Of a stretch of 64,000 bases of DNA, positions 62,226 through 64,000 are shown in pieces. The stretch comes from Phalacrocorax aristotelis. Its lineage: Eukaryota > Chordata > Aves > Suliformes > Phalacrocoracidae. The DNA lies in NCBI RefSeq assembly GCF_949628215.1, contig NC_134277.1, positions 55,128,918-55,192,917 on the forward strand, read 5' to 3'. A program made the translations under genes and the position numbers. Under the pieces are notes generated by a model. It was not told where the DNA came from, searched no databases, and saw only the letters and a list, made by a program, of their open reading frames with translations. Each line of letters opens with the position of its first letter. The stretch's first letter is position 1.

Positions 62226-62679
62226 GATACATAAAATTGGGAAGAACTCTTTCCAAATATGAACTTGACCGAAAAGGTTGCTCCTCAGAAAACAAATTAA
62301 TGTAATGAACTGAGAGAGAATATGATCTCACAGAAAAAAGGAAAATTAAATCAAATAAATCAGAGTCAGACCTTCTGCCTGTTGAACACAGTGGTAAAAC
62401 TCACACTCACCTTAGTGAGTGAAGGACCCGATGGGTGACTGCCTTCCATTCACTTATTTCTACCCAAAGGGACTCCAGCTACAGTCCTGCAAGAAAAGTA
62501 ATGTTTTTAAAAATAAGAGCAATCCTCAGCACCTAAAAGCAGATCATTTGTGAATATTGTCCCGTGAGAGCCCATTTCTGCTTTAAAACATTAAGAATCT
62601 GATTCGCATTTACTCAGAGATTCCTTTCTCTTGCCAGACCAGAGTAAAAAGGTCTGAAAGGCAGGGTAATGTGTGCTGG

Positions 62680-62835
62680 CAGGTTATGTTTTAGCACACT
62701 CCCCGCTGCATGAGGAATTAAAAGCTCAGTCCCTGTTATTTGTAAAAGTTGTGTAATTAATTTGTGGCATGCATTAAAAAGCTCTGGGGAACTAGAATGG
62801 ATTAAACTAGTAATTTTACTATTGTTCAGCCAAGC
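62680..62835. promoter_or_regulatory. Candidate conserved non-coding element
   Basis: Unique AT-rich DNA with GTAATTAATT (62753-62762), GCATGCATTAAAAA (62768-62781), GGATTAAAC (62799-62807) and TAGTAATTTTACTA around 62808-62821, which is itself nearly palindromic. The homeodomain-site density is enhancer-like. Confidence 0.3.
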
Positions 62836-62839
62836 TATA

Positions 62840-64000
62840 CTCTAACTCTCAGGGAGAAGACAGAGGACTATAAACTGGAGGTTGGAGCTTCCAAATCCCA
62901 CTTCCACTCTTATGCCAGTTGCCAGTAAGGTCCAAACTCTGACTTTCTGGCTATTCACAGGCTTCTCCCCAGAGGTGGCCTGGCCCATACTGGTATTTCA
63001 GAGATGAACATTGGTAAGGAGAGGGGTTACACACAGAGAAGCAATTTTTTGGGGATTTCACTGGATGCGTTGTCACTAATGCTAGCACAGGTGGAGCATG
63101 GCTGTATGCCTTCACACCCTGGCAGAAGATGAGGGGTATCACCACAGGGTTGTCCGTGGTGCCTGAAGACACAATTTACAAAACCTTACAAAGTGTGGAT
63201 GTTAGATGTTTGGATCCAGTGTGTGAGATGAGAGGAGAAGGTGCACAGCAGGCTGAAGGAGAAGACAGAAAGTGTGGTTCTTTGTCCAAATAGCTGCTGA
63301 GGAGCCGGCTTCCATCTCCTTCCACCATGGACGATTCCTATAAATTCAAAGGTATTTAGGCAACTGGTCCGGTTATTTCCCCAATGTAATTTCACTGCTG
63401 TTAAAGATTCAAATAATATGAACCCCTCTGGAGGAAAAAAAAATTCACAAACAAAAGAGCAGCTAGTTAGAAGAGTAATATGGTTGGATTTATTGGACAC
63501 AGGAGTGTAGACGGGAAATACTGCTTGGTGTGTGTGTATATATATCTACATTAAAAAAAAAAAAAGCCCAATGCTTCTTTAAGCAAGGAAGAATCAGAGC
63601 AAAACAGCCTTGCAAATCAATCACCCATTACAAACCAGAACATATTGACATCTCAGTCTGCAGTCACTCAGGATGGGGGCAAAGTCTCCTGATGCGAGCA
63701 TTGCTCCAGGCTTTCTGAGACATCTGGTCATTTCACTGAAAGGTGAAGACTCTGAACAGAAGTGAATATACATGAAAATTAATTTAAAAGAGGGGGGAAA
63801 TCCTCTTGCTAGTGCTGTTGGGATGATTTCAGGAAAAAGGGAGGGAGTCAGAGCAATGCAGTGCACTGACTAAGCAACAAGCGTGAAGGGGGACGTGTAA
63901 CTGAGCTTGCTGCACAGAGCAAAACCGGCATCCAAAGTGATTTTACCATATTTTCATAACCTTACTGGAAACTGGGTAAAAGAAACAAATAATACAAACA
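62840..64000. other. Intergenic DNA, no gene seen
   Basis: It contains a TG/TA microsatellite and A run at 63529-63564. Nothing else was recognised to the end of the window. Confidence 0.5.

Noticed and set aside
1-64000. Exons of genes expected near NEUROD6 in other vertebrates (ADCYAP1R1, ITPRID1, PPP1R17)
   Set aside because: None of the translated frames shows recognisable segments of these proteins, so they must lie outside the window.
1-64000. CRISPR arrays, bacterial-type operons, complete transposons, retroviral genes, tRNA or rRNA genes
   Set aside because: No spaced direct-repeat arrays, no transposase or polymerase-like frames and no cloverleaf or rRNA sequence were seen; the tRNA-like remnant at 20785-20845 is too weak to be a gene.

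Overview
The window is vertebrate nuclear DNA and most likely comes from a bird. It holds one recognisable protein-coding gene, NEUROD6 (337 codons, plus strand, 5786-6799), whose whole coding sequence lies in a single exon. Evidence for a bird: the protein is nearly identical to mammalian NEUROD6 as I recall it; Alu, B1 and L1 repeats are absent; the only interspersed repeats seen are sparse and heavily decayed (MIR-like fragments and an old sauropsid-type repeat); and A/C-rich low-complexity tracts recur, which I associate with avian genomes. The species cannot be fixed from this sequence. Layout: 1-4650 is upstream intergenic DNA with two large imperfect inverted repeats rich in POU/octamer-like motifs (about 1.58-1.64 kb and 2.04-2.22 kb), a block with the look of conserved non-coding DNA (2.63-2.87 kb) and a small CpG-rich patch (3.33-3.48 kb). 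A CRE and E-box cluster (4.16-4.20 kb) and a CpG-enriched stretch (about 4.70-4.86 kb) probably mark the NEUROD6 promoter and non-coding exon 1. An intron follows, ending at an acceptor at 5763-5764, then the coding exon and a 3' UTR with poly(A) signals at 6953 and 7111. From about 7.2 kb to 64 kb I find no convincing exon. This 57 kb is best read as a gene desert beside a neuronal developmental regulator. It contains stretches dense in homeodomain, POU, FOX, T-box, RFX and TCF-type motifs that look like enhancer candidates: 12.56, 21.1, 21.7, 32.1, 36.0, 47.5, 48.0-48.2, 54.5-54.9 and 62.7 kb. It also holds ancient MIR-like elements, several exact palindromes or hairpins, and two GC/CpG-rich patches (58.0-58.4 and 61.95-62.22 kb) that could be unannotated promoters or non-coding exons. 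How the parts may work together: NEUROD6 is a bHLH activator of post-mitotic neurons. The best putative distal element (47.95-48.23 kb) pairs an inverted T-box site with a perfect RFX X-box, which would fit cortical excitatory-neuron regulators such as the TBR1/EOMES family. That link is inference from motifs only. I saw no new protein system, CRISPR array, functional transposon or RNA gene. The novelty here lies in non-coding architecture.
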